Positions 8,245-17,609 of a stretch of 64,000 nucleotides of DNA are shown here, one piece after another (within the stretch, counting starts at the first letter, position 1; the number at the start of each line of letters is the position of its first letter). Origin of the DNA: REEB509 sp044370335 (GTDB lineage Bacteria > Pseudomonadota > Alphaproteobacteria > Caulobacterales > Aquidulcibacteraceae); the NCBI GenBank assembly GCA_044370335.1, contig JBILVS010000002.1, positions 5,854 to 69,853 of the forward strand, given 5' to 3'. The notes beneath the pieces are model-generated. The model was given only the letters and a program-made list of their open reading frames with translations, had not been told where the DNA came from and searched no databases. Position numbers and translations under genes: made by a program.

Positions 8245-9501
8245 TCACAGGGCGCGCCGCAAGGTCGCCCATTCTTTGGCGAGGCCCTCTTGGTGGGCCG
8301 GATCGGCGATGGCGATCAGCGCCTGCGCTGCGCCGTCCAGCGAAAGGCCCCGCAGATCAGCCACGCCGTTTTCGGTGACGATCAGGTGGGCAAAGCCCCT
8401 CGGCAGGGTCGCCCAGGGTGAGGTCAGCCGGGGCACGATGCGGCTTTCAGCGCCGGCGGTTGCGGGAAGGGCGATGATGAGGCGTCCGCCTTTGGAAAGC
8501 TGCGCGCCCTGGGCGAAGTCCGGCAGGCCGCCGGGTCCCGAGACAAGGCGATCGCCGATGAACTCGGCGTTGATCTGGCCGAAAAGGTCGACCTGCAGGG
8601 CGCTGTTCAGCGCCGTGAAGCGGGGCAGGCGCGCAATGGCATTTGGGTCATGGGTGTCGCGGACCGCCCGGAACTTGGCCCCCGCCGCGATCAGGCGCTG
8701 CGCAAGGGATTCGCCGCCAAGGACCACGCCCGCCGTCAGGGCGGACGCATCGAGCGCGCCAGCATCCAGCAGGTCGGCCAAGGCGTCATGATAGAGCCCG
8801 GAATGGACGCGCAACGCGCGCAGGTCCTTCAGGCTCGCCAGGATTTGTCCCGGAAGCTTGCCGATGCCGAACTGCAGGCAGTCTCCGTCCTCGATCAGGC
8901 CGGCGGCGTTCGCCGCGACCGCGGCCAGGGGGCCTTTCAGCGGCGCATCCGGAGGCAGCCATCCGATGGGTTCAGAGACAGGAATCAGCGCGTGGAACGC
9001 GTCTTCATCGACAATGACGGAGTGATCCGCAGCTGTGGGCGCGGGGAGCGTTTCGTTCACCAGGGCGACAGGGATATTTGCAGCGAGGGCGGCGGGGCCG
9101 GCGTCGGCGGCGACGCCAAAGCTATAGCGGCCTTTGCCTAAGGGGGCGACCACCGCCACGCGCACCGCGGTCGCGCCGGGGGCCTCAAGCGCCTCAAACA
9201 GGCGGCGATAGCTGTTGGGAAAGGGGTCGATTCGACCGGCCTCGAAGCCTGATCGCAGGCCAGCGCTCAAAAGCGGGGTCTGCATCCGGGCGCCGGGATG
9301 GAGGGCTGAGTAGTCCTTCTCGTTGACGCCCGGAATAAAAAGCCCGGTGAAAACCGCGCCCTCGCAGGCCTGCGGATCAGCTTTAAGAGCCTCATAAAGG
9401 GCGGTCGAAGCGACCAATCCGGAAGGAACCTGAACCCGCCGCCCCGGCGGGCCTTGGGCGATCAAACCGACCAGGTCTTCAAGGGTCGCCTTGTGGGCCA
9501 T
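8245..9501 (-). CDS. Acetyl-CoA hydrolase/transferase family protein
   Basis: 418-residue class I CoA-transferase of the acetyl-CoA hydrolase/4-hydroxybutyrate CoA-transferase family. It moves CoA between acyl groups or hydrolyses acyl-CoA. Family landmarks are GIGKLPGQILASL, HSGLYHDALADLL, LNSALQVDLFGQINAE and the C-terminal FAHLIVTENGVADLRG. The start at 9501 has AGGGGG upstream. An open frame continues upstream but crosses the tRNA-Val and tRNA-Asp genes and encodes nothing sensible there. The acyl substrate cannot be fixed from the sequence. Other acyl-CoA enzymes lie nearby (10524-12552). Confidence 0.88.
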   Translation of the reverse strand: MAHKATLEDLVGLIAQGPPGRRVQVPSGLVASTALYEALKADPQACEGAVFTGLFIPGVNEKDYSALHPGARMQTPLLSAGLRSGFEAGRIDPFPNSYRRLFEALEAPGATAVRVAVVAPLGKGRYSFGVAADAGPAALAANIPVALVNETLPAPTAADHSVIVDEDAFHALIPVSEPIGWLPPDAPLKGPLAAVAANAAGLIEDGDCLQFGIGKLPGQILASLKDLRALRVHSGLYHDALADLLDAGALDASALTAGVVLGGESLAQRLIAAGAKFRAVRDTHDPNAIARLPRFTALNSALQVDLFGQINAEFIGDRLVSGPGGLPDFAQGAQLSKGGRLIIALPATAGAESRIVPRLTSPWATLPRGFAHLIVTENGVADLRGLSLDGAAQALIAIADPAHQEGLAKEWATLRRAL

Positions 9502-9533
9502 GAACGCCGCCCCCTTGTTCGGCAGGGCTTTGA

Positions 9534-9608
9534 TGGTGGGCGGTGAGGGGATCGAACCCCCGACCCGCAGTGTGTAAAACTGCCGCTCTACCGCTGAGCT
9601 AACCGCCC
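9534..9608 (-). tRNA. tRNA-Val (anticodon TAC)
   Basis: Full cloverleaf: acceptor GGGCGGT with ACCGCCC, D arm GCTC/GAGC, anticodon stem GCAGT/ACTGC with loop TTTACAC, and a T arm with TTCGATC. The anticodon TAC reads GTA (Val). Discriminator A and an encoded CCA follow, giving 75 bases in all. Confidence 0.96.
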
Positions 9609-9723
9609 GATTGGGAGGCTGGGGTGTAGCGGAGGCGCGAGCCTGGGGAAAGGGGCGCCTGTTCACCATTTCTGTCTCTTGACCGGGGGGCGGGGGTGGC
9701 GTATCCGCACTGCTCCCTGATGC

Positions 9724-9800
9724 GCGGGTGTAGCTCAGTTGGTTAGAGTGTCGGCCTGTCACGCCGAAGGTCGCGGGTTCGAGCCCCGTCACTCGCGCCA
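9724..9800 (+). tRNA. tRNA-Asp (anticodon GTC)
   Basis: Full cloverleaf: acceptor GCGGGTG with CACTCGC (one G-T pair), D arm with AGTTGGTTA loop, anticodon stem TCGGC/GCCGA with loop CTGTCAC, and a T arm with TTCGAGC. The anticodon GTC reads Asp codons. Discriminator G and an encoded CCA give 77 bases. It is divergent from tRNA-Val, 115 bp away. Confidence 0.96.
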
Positions 9801-9879
9801 GGGATTTTAAGCGGTGGGACCGCGGCCTAGCGTCGGCGATGTATCCGACCGGCTTTAGACTTCCCCTCACACTGGGCGC

Positions 9880-10476
9880 ATGTCTCCTGCGCCGACCTTC
9901 AATGACTGGAAAGCCTTGCGCAGCGCCCTGCTGGGGTTGATCGCGGCCGGCGTGACGGGGCAGCCGAAGGCGTTTCTCAGGGCCGTGCGGGAAGCCAAGG
10001 CGGCGGCGCTTTTGCTTTTGTTCGCGCTGGCGCGGTCGCTGTGGCCTGAGGACGAAACGGACAGTCCGCCCGGGTGGAAGCCATATGAGCCGCCGGGTGC
10101 CAGTCGTTTGGGCGGCCTGCGCCTCACGACCTCCGAAGACGCCTGGCGCAATCCGCCGGCAGTTGTTCTTCGCTTGGAAAAGCGGGCCGCCGCCACTCCG
10201 CCACCGGTGAAGGCTGAACCCGATCCCACGCGCCTTAATCAGCGCGTGACCGATGCTTTTCAGGCGCTGCAGCGGCTTTTGTCCCTGTGCGACGATCCCG
10301 AAGCCCACGCGGCGCGGCTGCGGCGGCGGCTTGATTGGATCGACGACGCTTTGACCGTGGCGGAGGCGAAAGCCTTCGGCGTCCAGGCCTGGGCGCAGGC
10401 CCGGCGCAACCGCGAGGCAAGGCGCTTGATCGACCAAGCATGGCGCGGACGGCGGCAGCGCCGCGAGAGCGGCTAA
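9880..10476 (+). CDS. Hypothetical protein
   Basis: 198 residues, family not recognised. The N-terminal third has a hydrophobic alpha-helix (AAALLLLFALARSLWP, about residues 41-56) that could be a membrane anchor. A Pro-rich linker (PPGWKPYEPP) follows. The C-terminal third is charged and helical, with many Arg and Ala (LCDDPEAHAARLRRRLDWIDDAL). Codon use looks like the neighbours, but no clear ribosome site is seen before the ATG. It follows tRNA-Asp and ends 47 bp before a convergent CoA-transferase gene. A real gene is likely but not certain. Confidence 0.6.
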   Translation: MSPAPTFNDWKALRSALLGLIAAGVTGQPKAFLRAVREAKAAALLLLFALARSLWPEDETDSPPGWKPYEPPGASRLGGLRLTTSEDAWRNPPAVVLRLEKRAAATPPPVKAEPDPTRLNQRVTDAFQALQRLLSLCDDPEAHAARLRRRLDWIDDALTVAEAKAFGVQAWAQARRNREARRLIDQAWRGRRQRRESG

Positions 10477-10523
10477 ACAGCTTTTAGAATCAAGAGCTGC
10501 AGCGGGTTTGACGGATTGCGCCG

Positions 10524-11738
<1,215 letters not shown>

Positions 11739-11772
11739 GGGCGAGGTCCTTTGGGCCTAATCGAAAAAGACT

Positions 11773-12552
11773 CTATTCGAAACGAGGGCTGCGCTTCTGT
11801 TGAAAAGCGGCGAAGCCCTCCTGAAAGTCCCCCCCGGAAAAGGCTGAGGCGAAGAGGGCGCGAGAGGCGTCGTCGTCTTCGGTCTGGCCTTCCCGCAGGC
11901 GCGCCACGATCGCCTTTGTGGCCTTGGCGGAAAAGGACGAGGCATGGGCGAGGGCGTCGACATAGGCTTGCGTTTCCCCCGCCAGGGCCTCGGCCGACAC
12001 GACCCGGTCGACAAGGCCCAGCCGGTGGGCCTCAGCGGCGTCCATCAGACGTCCGGAGAACAGGATGTCCTTGGCCGCCGAGAGACCCACAGCCTGGACG
12101 AGCCGGCGGGTGTCGCCGACGCCATAGACCAAGCCGAGCTTGGCGGGCGTGATCCCAAACCGGGCGGTCGAGGCGGCAAAGCGCAGGTCGCAGCAGAGCG
12201 CGAGCCCGCAGCCGCCGCCGACGCAGGCGCCCTCGATCATCGCGAGGGTGGGGAGGGGGAAGCTCTCAAGGGCGGTCATCGCCGCTTGGATGCGCATGTG
12301 ATTCGCCAGGGCGGCTTCGGCGGTGGCGTAGGTGGTTTCGAACTCGGCGATGTCGGCGCCGGCGGCGAAAACGCCGCCCTCGCCCCGGACCACCAGCGCG
12401 CGAGCGCCCTGCATCTGGACTGCCTGCGCCAACAGCTCAGGAATGGCGTCCCACATGGCCAGAGTGAGGGCGTTCTTTTTCGCAGGCCTGTTCAAGGTGA
12501 GAAAAATGACCGCCCCGGCCTTTGTTAAGTGAATATCCGTGCTGGCGCTCAC
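11773..12552 (-). CDS. Enoyl-CoA hydratase/isomerase (crotonase) family protein
   Basis: 259-residue crotonase-fold enzyme that stabilises an acyl-CoA enolate, most often hydrating enoyl-CoA. The oxyanion-hole segments are FAAGADIAEF (near residue 62) and GACVGGGCGLAL (near 108). The second catalytic Glu of classical hydratases is replaced (YGVGDTRRL region), so isomerase or another reaction is possible. It probably starts at GTG 12552, with GGAG ten bases upstream. It is in line with the CaiB-type gene downstream. The next gene upstream is nuoA, divergent across 171 bp. Confidence 0.88.
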   Translation of the reverse strand: MSASTDIHLTKAGAVIFLTLNRPAKKNALTLAMWDAIPELLAQAVQMQGARALVVRGEGGVFAAGADIAEFETTYATAEAALANHMRIQAAMTALESFPLPTLAMIEGACVGGGCGLALCCDLRFAASTARFGITPAKLGLVYGVGDTRRLVQAVGLSAAKDILFSGRLMDAAEAHRLGLVDRVVSAEALAGETQAYVDALAHASSFSAKATKAIVARLREGQTEDDDASRALFASAFSGGDFQEGFAAFQQKRSPRFE

Positions 12553-12558
12553 CGCTCA

Positions 12559-12591
12559 CCGTCTCCATATGCGGCCTACACCATGAGACGG
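12559..12591. repeat. 7-bp inverted repeat in the crotonase/nuoA divergent gap
   Basis: CCGTCTC at 12559-12565 is repeated inverted as GAGACGG at 12585-12591 with a 19-base spacer. It sits just upstream of the crotonase start and about 130 bp before nuoA. It could be an operator for the acyl-CoA genes. The rest of the gap up to 12723 should hold the nuo promoter, but I cannot point to a convincing -35/-10 pair. Confidence 0.3.
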
Positions 12592-12723
12592 ATTGCGGCA
12601 CGGCGCAAACGCCTCAGTTGACCGGTTGCTTGGCGCTGCGGGCAGGTTTAAGCGTGCGCGAGCGTCAAGGCAGCGGCCCAAGGGGCGGTGGCTTGCGCCC
12701 TTGGTTTGGCGAAGGGTTGTCCC

Positions 12724-13095
12724 GTGGAACTGTCCGGACTGTGGTTGGAGTATCTGCCGGTTCTGATCCTGTTGGCGCTGGCCACGGTGATCGGCGGGGC
12801 CTTCATGCTCGCCGCCTGGGTGCTCGCGCCCAAGGACGCCAACAAGGAAAAAGTGTCCGCCTACGAGTGCGGATTTAACGCCTTCGACGACGCCCGAATG
12901 AAGTTCGACGTGCGGTTCTACCTCGTGTCGATCCTCTTCATCATCTTCGACCTGGAAGTGGCGTTCCTGTTTCCTTGGATTTTCGAGATCAACGAAGGGA
13001 ACATCTTCGCCTTCTGGTCGATGATGGGCTTCCTGGGCGTTTTGACGATCGGCTTTATTTACGAGTGGCGCAAAGGCGCCCTCGAGTGGGAATGA
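12724..13095 (+). CDS. nuoA: NADH-quinone oxidoreductase subunit A
   Basis: Small membrane subunit of respiratory complex I, 123 residues with three transmembrane helices at about 9-30, 65-85 and 93-113. The conserved loop YECGFNAFDDARMKFDVRFYL, which holds the redox-sensitive Cys and lines the quinone cavity, is present (about residues 44-64). I chose the GTG at 12724 because the encoded MELSG start and AAGGG site fit the family. An ATG at 12688 would add 12 residues. It is the first gene of the nuo operon. Confidence 0.96.
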   Translation: MELSGLWLEYLPVLILLALATVIGGAFMLAAWVLAPKDANKEKVSAYECGFNAFDDARMKFDVRFYLVSILFIIFDLEVAFLFPWIFEINEGNIFAFWSMMGFLGVLTIGFIYEWRKGALEWE

Positions 13096-13111
13096 GTGAG
13101 GAGCAGGCATC

Positions 13112-13678
13112 ATGGCGAAGGACGCAGTTCCTGCGCTGAGCGCGGCGCGGGCCGGCGTTGAGGGGGGCTATCCGGTCCGGGAGGACGATCCGTTCTTCAC
13201 GGGGCTTTCCAACCAATTGGCCGACAAAGGCTTTCTGGTCGCGGCGGCGGATGACCTCATCACCTGGGCCCGGACGGGCAGCCTGATGTGGATGACCTTC
13301 GGGCTCGCCTGCTGCGCGGTCGAGATGATGCAGGCCGCCATGCCGCGGTATGACTTGGAGCGCTTCGGCTTTGCGCCCCGGGCCAGCCCGCGCCAATCCG
13401 ACGTCATGATCGTGGCCGGCACGCTCACCAATAAAATGGCTCCGGCGCTGCGCAAGGTTTACGACCAGATGCCAGAGCCGCGCTACGTCATCTCCATGGG
13501 CAGCTGCGCCAATGGCGGCGGCTATTACCACTATAGCTATGCGGTGGTTCGGGGCTGCGACCGGGTGGTTCCCGTTGACATCTATATCCCCGGCTGCCCG
13601 CCGACCGCGGAAGCGCTGGTGTACGGCGTCCTGCAGCTGCAGCGGAAAATCCGCCGGGAAGGGAACATCGAACGATGA
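13112..13678 (+). CDS. nuoB: NADH-quinone oxidoreductase subunit B
   Basis: Peripheral-arm subunit that holds the terminal Fe-S cluster N2, which passes electrons to quinone. The four ligands are visible as the tandem pair C67-C68, C132 and C162. It is 188 residues, normal for alphaproteobacteria. It lies 16 bp after nuoA and overlaps nuoC by four bases (ATGA), so translation is coupled. Confidence 0.98.
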   Translation: MAKDAVPALSAARAGVEGGYPVREDDPFFTGLSNQLADKGFLVAAADDLITWARTGSLMWMTFGLACCAVEMMQAAMPRYDLERFGFAPRASPRQSDVMIVAGTLTNKMAPALRKVYDQMPEPRYVISMGSCANGGGYYHYSYAVVRGCDRVVPVDIYIPGCPPTAEALVYGVLQLQRKIRREGNIER

Positions 13679-14310
13679 GCGACACCCCTGTTGCGCCTTC
13701 GCCTTTAACTGATCTGGCAGCCCATATCGCAGGGGGCGCCACGGGTTTCGTCGCAGGCTACGCGGTGGCGCTGGACGAACTGACGGTGACGGCCCCTGCG
13801 GAGACCATCGTTCCGCTGCTGACGTTTCTGCGGGATGACCCGCGCTGCCTATTCACCACGCTGATCGATATCTGCGGGGTCGATTATCCGGCGCGGCCGA
13901 AGCGGTTTGATGTCGTCTATCACCTGTTGTCGATGCGCAAAAACCAGCGCATCCGGGTGAAGGTGCAGGCCGACGACGTGACGCCCGTGCCATCAGTCGC
14001 CGGGGTCTTCCCGGTGGCTGACTGGTATGAGCGGGAAGCCTTTGACATGTACGGTGTCCTGTTTTCAGGCCATCCGGACCTGCGTCGCCTGCTGACCGAT
14101 TACGGCTTTGAGGGCTACCCCTTGCGCAAGGAATTCCCGCTCACGGGCTATGTCGAGGTTCGCTACGACCCCGAGCAGGAGCGGGTGGTTTACGAGCCGG
14201 TGAAGCTTACCGCGGCCTATCGCAATTTCGATTTCTTAAGCCCCTGGGAAGGCATGCAGACCGTGATCCCGGGCGATGAAAAAGCCACGAAGGGCCGAGC
14301 CGATGGCTGA
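13675..14310 (+). CDS. nuoC: NADH-quinone oxidoreductase subunit C (30 kDa)
   Basis: 211-residue peripheral-arm subunit without cofactors that packs against NuoD near the quinone site. The 30-kDa signature ADWYEREAFDMYGV is followed by RRLLTDYGFEGYPLRKEFPL. It is a separate gene here, not fused to nuoD as in enterobacteria. Its end overlaps nuoD by eight bases. Confidence 0.98.
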   Translation: MSDTPVAPSPLTDLAAHIAGGATGFVAGYAVALDELTVTAPAETIVPLLTFLRDDPRCLFTTLIDICGVDYPARPKRFDVVYHLLSMRKNQRIRVKVQADDVTPVPSVAGVFPVADWYEREAFDMYGVLFSGHPDLRRLLTDYGFEGYPLRKEFPLTGYVEVRYDPEQERVVYEPVKLTAAYRNFDFLSPWEGMQTVIPGDEKATKGRADG

Positions 14311-15520
14311 CGACCTGACCTCCGCTCCGGCCCCCTTTCCCGGTGACGAAAAGCGCACCTTTACGATCAATTTCGGCCCCCAGCACCCGGCCGCGCACGG
14401 GGTGCTGCGCCTCGTGCTGGAACTTGACGGGGAAATCGTGGAGCGGGTCGATCCGCACGTGGGCCTGCTTCACCGTGGCACCGAAAAGCTGATCGAATAC
14501 AAGACCTACCTGCAGGCGATGCCGTATTTCGACCGGCTCGATTACGTCGCTCCGATGAACCAGGAGCACGCCTTCTGCCTCGTGCAGGAAAAGCTTCTGG
14601 GTCTTGAGGTCCCCCGCCGGGCGCAGATCATCCGAGTGCTCTTCTCCGAGATCGGCCGGATCCTGTCGCACCTGTTGAACGTGACCACTCAGGCCATGGA
14701 CGTGGGGGCTCTTACCCCGCCGCTCTGGGGCTTTGAGGAGCGCGAAAAACTCATGGTGTTTTACGAGCGGGCGTCCGGGTCACGGATGCACGCGGCGTAT
14801 TTCCGCTGTGGCGGGGTTCACCAGGACCTACCCGAAAAGCTCATCGACGATATCGATGCCTGGTGCGATCCCTTCCCGAAGGCGCTCGACGACATCGAGG
14901 GCCTCCTCACCGACAACCGCATTTTCAAACAGCGCAACGTCGATATCGGCGTGGTCAGCGCCCAGGACGCGCTGGATTGGGGCTATTCCGGTGTCATGGT
15001 CCGGGGCTCAGGGATGGCGTGGGATCTGCGCCGAGCGCAGCCTTATGAGATCTACAGCGAGCTCGATTTCAAAATCCCCGTCGGCAAGAACGGGGACTGC
15101 TACGACCGCTATCTCTGCCGGGTGGAAGAAATGCGGGAGAGCGCCAAGATCATGAAGCAGTGCGTGGCTCTGCTGCGCAAAGCGGACGGCTTGGTGCTCC
15201 CGGAACGCTCCAAGGTCGCCCCGCCTCGCCGGGGCGAGATGAAGCAGTCGATGGAAGCGCTTATCCATCACTTCAAGCTCTACACTGAAGGCTACCACGT
15301 GCCGGCCGGCGAGGCCTACGCCGCGGTCGAAGCGCCGAAGGGCGAGTTCGGCGTCTATCTGGTCGCGGACGGCACGAACCGGCCCTATCGCTGCAAGATC
15401 CGGGCGCCCGGATTTCCACATTTGGCGTCGTTGGATTATCTCTGCCGCGGCCATATGCTGGCGGACGTCTCGGCGGTCCTGGGTTCACTCGACATCGTGT
15501 TCGGCGAAATCGACCGCTGA
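14303..15520 (+). CDS. nuoD: NADH-quinone oxidoreductase subunit D (49 kDa)
   Basis: 405-residue 49-kDa subunit, related to the NiFe-hydrogenase large subunit. With NuoB it forms the quinone-binding pocket. FGPQHPAAHGVLRLVLELDGE (with the quinone-site His) lies near the start, and ASLDYLCRGHMLADVSAVLGS near the C-terminus. I chose the ATG at 14303 because it overlaps the nuoC stop and the family N-terminus follows; a start at 14276 would add nine residues. After it the operon is interrupted by unrelated genes before nuoE. Confidence 0.97.
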   Translation: MADDLTSAPAPFPGDEKRTFTINFGPQHPAAHGVLRLVLELDGEIVERVDPHVGLLHRGTEKLIEYKTYLQAMPYFDRLDYVAPMNQEHAFCLVQEKLLGLEVPRRAQIIRVLFSEIGRILSHLLNVTTQAMDVGALTPPLWGFEEREKLMVFYERASGSRMHAAYFRCGGVHQDLPEKLIDDIDAWCDPFPKALDDIEGLLTDNRIFKQRNVDIGVVSAQDALDWGYSGVMVRGSGMAWDLRRAQPYEIYSELDFKIPVGKNGDCYDRYLCRVEEMRESAKIMKQCVALLRKADGLVLPERSKVAPPRRGEMKQSMEALIHHFKLYTEGYHVPAGEAYAAVEAPKGEFGVYLVADGTNRPYRCKIRAPGFPHLASLDYLCRGHMLADVSAVLGSLDIVFGEIDR

Positions 15521-15543
15521 TCGCCAGGAGGTAAGGGCGCGCT

Positions 15544-15946
15544 TTGCTCCTCTGGATCGAACTGGGCGTCGCCGCCTTGCTGATGCTGATCGCGGTCGGC
15601 GTCACCTTCCTGTTCAAGCCCGAGCACATGGCGCCCAATCCTTTGGTCGGGCGGGCGGGCGTGGGCCTGCAGGCAGGGCCTCGTGCTCGGCGCCTTGATC
15701 GTATCCGTCCTTGTGCCGTTCCGGATCGCCGTTATGAACGTTCGCGCCCCGTCGCCGGAGGCATCCTTCGCGCTGTTGCCGGCGTTTGCCTCACTGATCA
15801 TCGTCCGGAGCGGGCTTCTGGCCAGAGCGCCGTTCTTCGGATGCTTCATCCGCGCCTACAGGCGGGCGATCCTGCGCTGGCAGATCGGGCGGGCCGAACA
15901 GACGCTCGTTCGGATCGACGCCCCTGAGAAGAAGGCAGAGCTATGA
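15544..15946 (+). pseudogene. Frameshifted small membrane protein gene between nuoD and nuoE
   Basis: Family not recognised. From TTG 15544 the frame reads a hydrophobic helix, then KPEHMAPNPLVGRAGVGLQAG. The sensible sequence then continues in the next frame from 15683 (LVLGALIVSVLVPFRIAV...) to the stop at 15946. Removing one C at 15679-15680 joins the two into a 133-residue protein with about three hydrophobic segments and a basic C-terminal tail. A strong AGGAGG lies at 15526-15531. The end overlaps the next gene by four bases (ATGA), as in an intact operon. The lesion may be real decay or a sequencing error; flanking nuo genes are clean. Confidence 0.7.
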
Positions 15947-16401
15947 CCCCGGTTTTTCCCGAACAACGCTTCAGCGTGCTGACCCTCGGCGTCAAGGACC
16001 GGGCCGCCCTGACGCGGTTTTACACCGAGGTGTTGGGCTTTAAGCGCATGGACGCGCCGGGCATCAGCTTTTTCAACCTCGGCGGGATCGTGTTGGGCCT
16101 TTGGGAGCGAGAGAAGCTGGCTGAAGACGCAGGCCAGCCCTTGGGGCCGGAGCATAAGGACTTCAAGGGCTTTGCGCTCGCCTATAACGCGCGCTCTGCG
16201 GAAGAGGTGGACGCCATTTTCGCCCGCCTCGGCGAAGCAGGGGCGTGGATCACGACGCCGCCGCACAAGGCCTTCTGGGGCGGCTATATGGGCTATTTCG
16301 CCGATCCTGAGGGCAACGCCTGGGAGGTGGCCTATAACCCGTTCTGGCCGATTGGCGACGATGGCCGGCTTCAAATCCCTGCTTCGGAACCGAAACCATG
16401 A
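15943..16401 (+). CDS. Glyoxalase/VOC-family protein
   Basis: 152-residue vicinal-oxygen-chelate protein of the glyoxalase/bleomycin-resistance/dioxygenase type. It shows the paired beta-alpha-beta-beta-beta halves: LTLGVKDRAALTRFYTEVLGF at the start and WGGYMGYFADPEGNAWEVAYNP near the end, the last containing the metal-ligand Glu of the family. The substrate is unknown. Start and stop overlap the neighbours on both sides by ATGA, so it is translated with the genes inserted between nuoD and nuoE. No link to complex I is known for this family. Confidence 0.85.
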   Translation: MTPVFPEQRFSVLTLGVKDRAALTRFYTEVLGFKRMDAPGISFFNLGGIVLGLWEREKLAEDAGQPLGPEHKDFKGFALAYNARSAEEVDAIFARLGEAGAWITTPPHKAFWGGYMGYFADPEGNAWEVAYNPFWPIGDDGRLQIPASEPKP

Positions 16402-16733
16402 CTGATCGCCTCGCCCTCACTGCAGCCCAGCTTGACGCCTATAACGCCCAGGACCTGGACGCTCATTGCGCCTGCTTCGCCGATGACGTCGTGGTGGCGA
16501 ACGTGGGCGAAGAGCCGAACCTGCGTGGCATCGAAGCCTATCGGGAGCGCTATGCGGGGCTTTTTGCGCAATACCCGCAGAACCGTGCGGAAGCCCTGAC
16601 GCGCTCTGTGATCGGGGAAAAGGTCATCGACCACGAACGCGTCTGGCGCAGCCCGGATGCGGCGCCGTTTGAGGTGCTGGCGATCTACAGCTTCCGGGAC
16701 GGCAAAATCGCGCGTGTGGATTTTGTGCGGTGA
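16398..16733 (+). CDS. SnoaL-like/NTF2-fold protein
   Basis: 111-residue protein with the cone-shaped NTF2-like fold (SnoaL/steroid isomerase-like). Landmarks are LDAYNAQDLDAHCACFADDVVV near the N-terminus, GIEAYRERYAGLFAQYP, and AIYSFRDGKIARVDFVR at the end. Members bind small hydrophobic ligands or act as isomerases; the substrate here is unknown. It overlaps the VOC gene by four bases and is the last plus-strand gene of this insertion in the nuo operon. Confidence 0.82.
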   Translation: MTDRLALTAAQLDAYNAQDLDAHCACFADDVVVANVGEEPNLRGIEAYRERYAGLFAQYPQNRAEALTRSVIGEKVIDHERVWRSPDAAPFEVLAIYSFRDGKIARVDFVR

Positions 16734-16745
16734 GGGCGGCGCGCT

Positions 16746-17412
16746 TTAGATCGCCCAAAATGAAGATGTGAGCCCATGCCGTGCAAACAGCGTGCGGGCT
16801 TCATCCACTGGTCGTTTTCGCCACGGAGTTGCAAGGTACACTCCATACTGCTCCCGTGCGAACCCCCGCAGCCGGCAAATCATCATCACAGCGCCCTTCG
16901 GCAAGGCATGCCTTTCACACTCGGCGTCCGCTTCGGCTTCTGCATGGAAAGTCTGAAAAGAGGCGCAGGCGTGAATAACGTAGTCCCACCATGCCGCGAC
17001 GGGGGTGGACAAATGAAAGATGGCGCTGGTGTGCGGGGGGGATTGCATCTGCGATGCTATAGGTGACGGCTTCGGCCTCGTTGCCTGTTCGGGTGGTAAT
17101 CACAGCGTCGCAGCGAAGAGCCGCCGCGATGCCAAAGCCGCAATAGAGGCAATTGGCCCAATAGCCGAGATGCTGCGTCTGAACCCAACACGATCCTGGC
17201 GAAAGCGCGAAGAGGTGAACCACCCAGGGCCGTGTTCGATTGGGATGCAGAAGGAGCGCGTGGCCCTCTTGGAGGCGACGAAGTCCGGCTTGGGTTTCTT
17301 CCGCGGTCTTGCCTACTTTGCGGGCGAGGGAGTGCAGGCTCGGAGCGTCCCCCGAGGCGGCGATCATCCGGGTCTAAGCGCTGCGGATGGCGAAGTCGTC
17401 TTCGGTGATCAT
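16746..17412 (-). pseudogene. Decayed MerB-like (alkylmercury-lyase family) gene
   Basis: The reading frame starts at ATG 17412 (MITEDDFAIRSA), hits an in-frame TAG at 17374-17376, resumes in the same frame, and is then shifted at a C7 run (17035-17041 on the minus strand). Changing the TAG to a sense codon and shortening C7 to C6 gives about 221 residues, the usual length of MerB-like proteins. The N-terminal part has an HTH-like segment (LARKVGKTAEETQAGLRRL) and YWANCLYCGFGIAAAL. The C-terminal part has STPVAAWWDYVIHACASF and ends ARHGLTSSFWAI. Compared with MerB the first Cys is kept, but the catalytic Asp position appears to be Cys. It is opposite to the nuo operon and probably non-functional. 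Confidence 0.72.
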
Positions 17413-17609
17413 GGTGTCGGCTGTCCTCAAATCGGGGGAATGGTGGGCGGCGCTGCGATGCGGCCTTCTTGGGAGGTCCCGCATGCATGTAAGGGAATGC
17501 GCCGCGTGGTCTTGGGCCCCACACGTCGCCGGCGCCCGCGCCCCTAGACATTCCCCGCGCACCCATGCAGGAAACGCACGTCTTTCCAAGCTCGGAGCCC
17601 CTCGCCCCC

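Noticed and set aside
10477..10523. Weak CAGCT/AGCTG hairpin as terminator between the hypothetical gene and the CaiB-type gene.
   Set aside because: Only a 5-bp stem with a long loop and no T-run.
17035..17041. Phase variation of the MerB-like gene by the C7 run.
   Set aside because: The same gene also has an early in-frame TAG, so changing the run length alone would not restore it.
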